From: DTKD01 sp050948905
GTDB lineage: Bacteria > Armatimonadota > UBA5829
Direction of reading: 5' to 3'
Length of the DNA: 64,000 bases
Assembly (NCBI GenBank): GCA_050948905.1
Contig: JBMNES010000001.1
Location: 62,001 to 126,000, forward strand
Shown here: in pieces, positions 63,016 to 64,000 of the stretch
Position numbering within the stretch: the stretch's first letter is position 1
Layout of the letters: every line of letters starts with the position of its first letter
The notes under the pieces: model-generated
Seen by the model: the letters and a program-made list of their open reading frames with translations, nothing else
Database searches by the model: none
What the model was told of the DNA's origin: nothing
Made by a program: the position numbers and the translations under genes

Positions 63016-64000
63016 CTAACCTCCGCCGGGGTTAACCGGACGCCCATTGACGCGCTTTTCGAAATGGCAGTGTGGGCCAGTGGAATAGCCGGTGCTGCCG
63101 GATTTGGCGATAACTTCGCCCTGTTTTACGCTCTGTCCAACCCTTACAAGCAGTTTGGAGTTGTGTCCGTAGAGCGTCTGCACTCCTCCACCGTGATCCA
63201 ACACTACTCCGTAACCATAAGCCGTCATCCACCCGGCAATTATCACCACCCCATCTGCTGCCGCCTTCACAGGAGTGCCTGTGGGACAGGCGATATCTAT
63301 CCCTGTATGCAGTTTATAGACCTTTGTGATCGGATGGACGCGATAGCCAAATCGCGAGGTGATACGACCCGATACAGGATATATCAATCCACCTGTGAAC
63401 GCTTTCGCCGCTCTTTTCGCTCCGGCTGGAGTGTTTTGAATGCGCCGAATCTGTTCCTCAATGGCCTGAGACTCTGCCTCAAGCTGAGCAAGCGCCTGCT
63501 CCATCAACTTGGTGTCATTTTCTATCCGGCTGATCTGCTGCTGCTTACTGTCGGCCAGAGTCGAAATCTGATTTCGTTCAGCGATCAGCTTCGTCTGCAA
63601 AGAAGCTATCTGCTCGACTCGCCTGGCCTGGCGCTGTTTATCTGCCTCAATGGAAGTCTTTAACTGCCTTATCTGAGTGATCAGCTCAGTGTCCGCCTTC
63701 AGTATCTGTTGTAGATAATAGGCGCGGCTGAGAAATGTCCACATATTAGTAGCACCAAGCACGACATCGACGTAGTTGAGGTCCTCGCCCTCATAGATAT
63801 CGACTATGCGCCGATTGAGTAGATCCTGTCGCCGATGCAGGCGCTTGGTGGTCTTTTCGAGTCGTTCGGTGGTAAGCTTGAGGTCGTTACGTGCATCGAA
63901 GAGTTTAATATTGTTGTTATTGAGCCGATCCTGTGCGTCATCGAGCTTGGATTCCACAACAGCCAACTGCCCTAAAACCGTTTTCTTCTGGTTTTCGTTG
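63016..64000 (-). CDS. M23 peptidase with coiled coil (EnvC/NlpD-like), N-terminus outside window
   Basis: At least 328 residues; the start lies beyond base 64000. A long coiled coil (about two thirds) is followed by the LytM domain with HTGIDIACPTGTPV and the metal-binding HCH in GPHCHFE. All zinc ligands are present, so an active peptidoglycan endopeptidase is likely. It would act at the periplasmic cell wall during division. The ORF is open to the window edge. Confidence 0.9.
   Translation of the reverse strand, partial: NENQKKTVLGQLAVVESKLDDAQDRLNNNNIKLFDARNDLKLTTERLEKTTKRLHRRQDLLNRRIVDIYEGEDLNYVDVVLGATNMWTFLSRAYYLQQILKADTELITQIRQLKTSIEADKQRQARRVEQIASLQTKLIAERNQISTLADSKQQQISRIENDTKLMEQALAQLEAESQAIEEQIRRIQNTPAGAKRAAKAFTGGLIYPVSGRITSRFGYRVHPITKVYKLHTGIDIACPTGTPVKAAADGVVIIAGWMTAYGYGVVLDHGGGVQTLYGHNSKLLVRVGQSVKQGEVIAKSGSTGYSTGPHCHFEKRVNGRPVNPGGG

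Overview
The window is chromosomal DNA of a Gram-negative-type bacterium. It has an outer-membrane barrel, a TolC/HlyD/MacB export set and an STN-domain protein. It also has a tRNA for selenocysteine and a CoA-dehydratase-type activase, which suggests an anaerobic or facultative life style. The mix of secreted glycoside hydrolases, a Ser/Thr kinase-FHA-VWA cluster, a fused homocysteine methyltransferase/methylene-THF reductase and many dispersed palindromic repeats would fit an uncultured Armatimonadota-like lineage. That placement is inference from gene style only and is weak.

Layout. 1-3850 (minus): a translation operon read from a consensus sigma-70 promoter at 3820-3848: tRNA-Thr(UGU), tRNA-Tyr, tRNA-Thr(GGU), tuf, rpmG, tRNA-Trp, secE, nusG, rplK, rplA (cut by the window edge). 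3928-4578: ComEA-like protein. 4584-8620 (minus): hisF-hisH, then a pterin/folate operon (folE, folK, folB, a pteridine-reductase-like SDR, pterin carbinolamine dehydratase). 8787-14686: pepA, a GNAT, two tandem secreted phosphodiesterases, a GH43 enzyme and an HDOD protein. 14817-18773: VKOR, metX-metW, an outer-membrane barrel and a redoxin-fold protein without the peroxidatic Cys. 18871-20852: sugar ABC permease plus lipoprotein binding protein, without an ATPase.

21185-28695 (minus) is the most striking block: six tightly packed genes (FHA, membrane FHA, VWA, double FHA, PP2C, Ser/Thr kinase with TPRs) that look like one phosphothreonine signalling module. Repeated Thr-Gln-Met/Ile motifs in the VWA and FHA proteins are candidate docking sites. 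28746-35224: nnr and acpS; a plus-strand run of a degenerate ComEC-type domain, a CheB-like protein lacking two of three catalytic residues and a PilB ATPase; then rlmN and tRNA-Sec. 35293-36596 is a complete IS256-type element with a perfect 9-bp target duplication.

36600-51300 mixes core genes (phosphohexomutase, lemA, htpX, panD, methionine/folate fusion) with two very large secreted proteins and repeat-rich spacers. 51658-56508 is a TolC-adaptor-permease-ATPase export operon. 56624-64000 holds a GH78-like enzyme, a tiny YHS protein, a free-standing cyanophycin-synthetase N-domain, an STN protein, a secreted barrel hydrolase and an M23 peptidase cut by the edge.

At least four families of short palindromic repeats fill spacers longer than about 200 bp from 20.8 kb onward. 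Two genes (7496-8245 and 27388-28695) have strong Shine-Dalgarno sequences but only AUA/AUC codons at the expected start, a recurring oddity. Starts were chosen from Shine-Dalgarno spacing and family length where possible; no database search was done.
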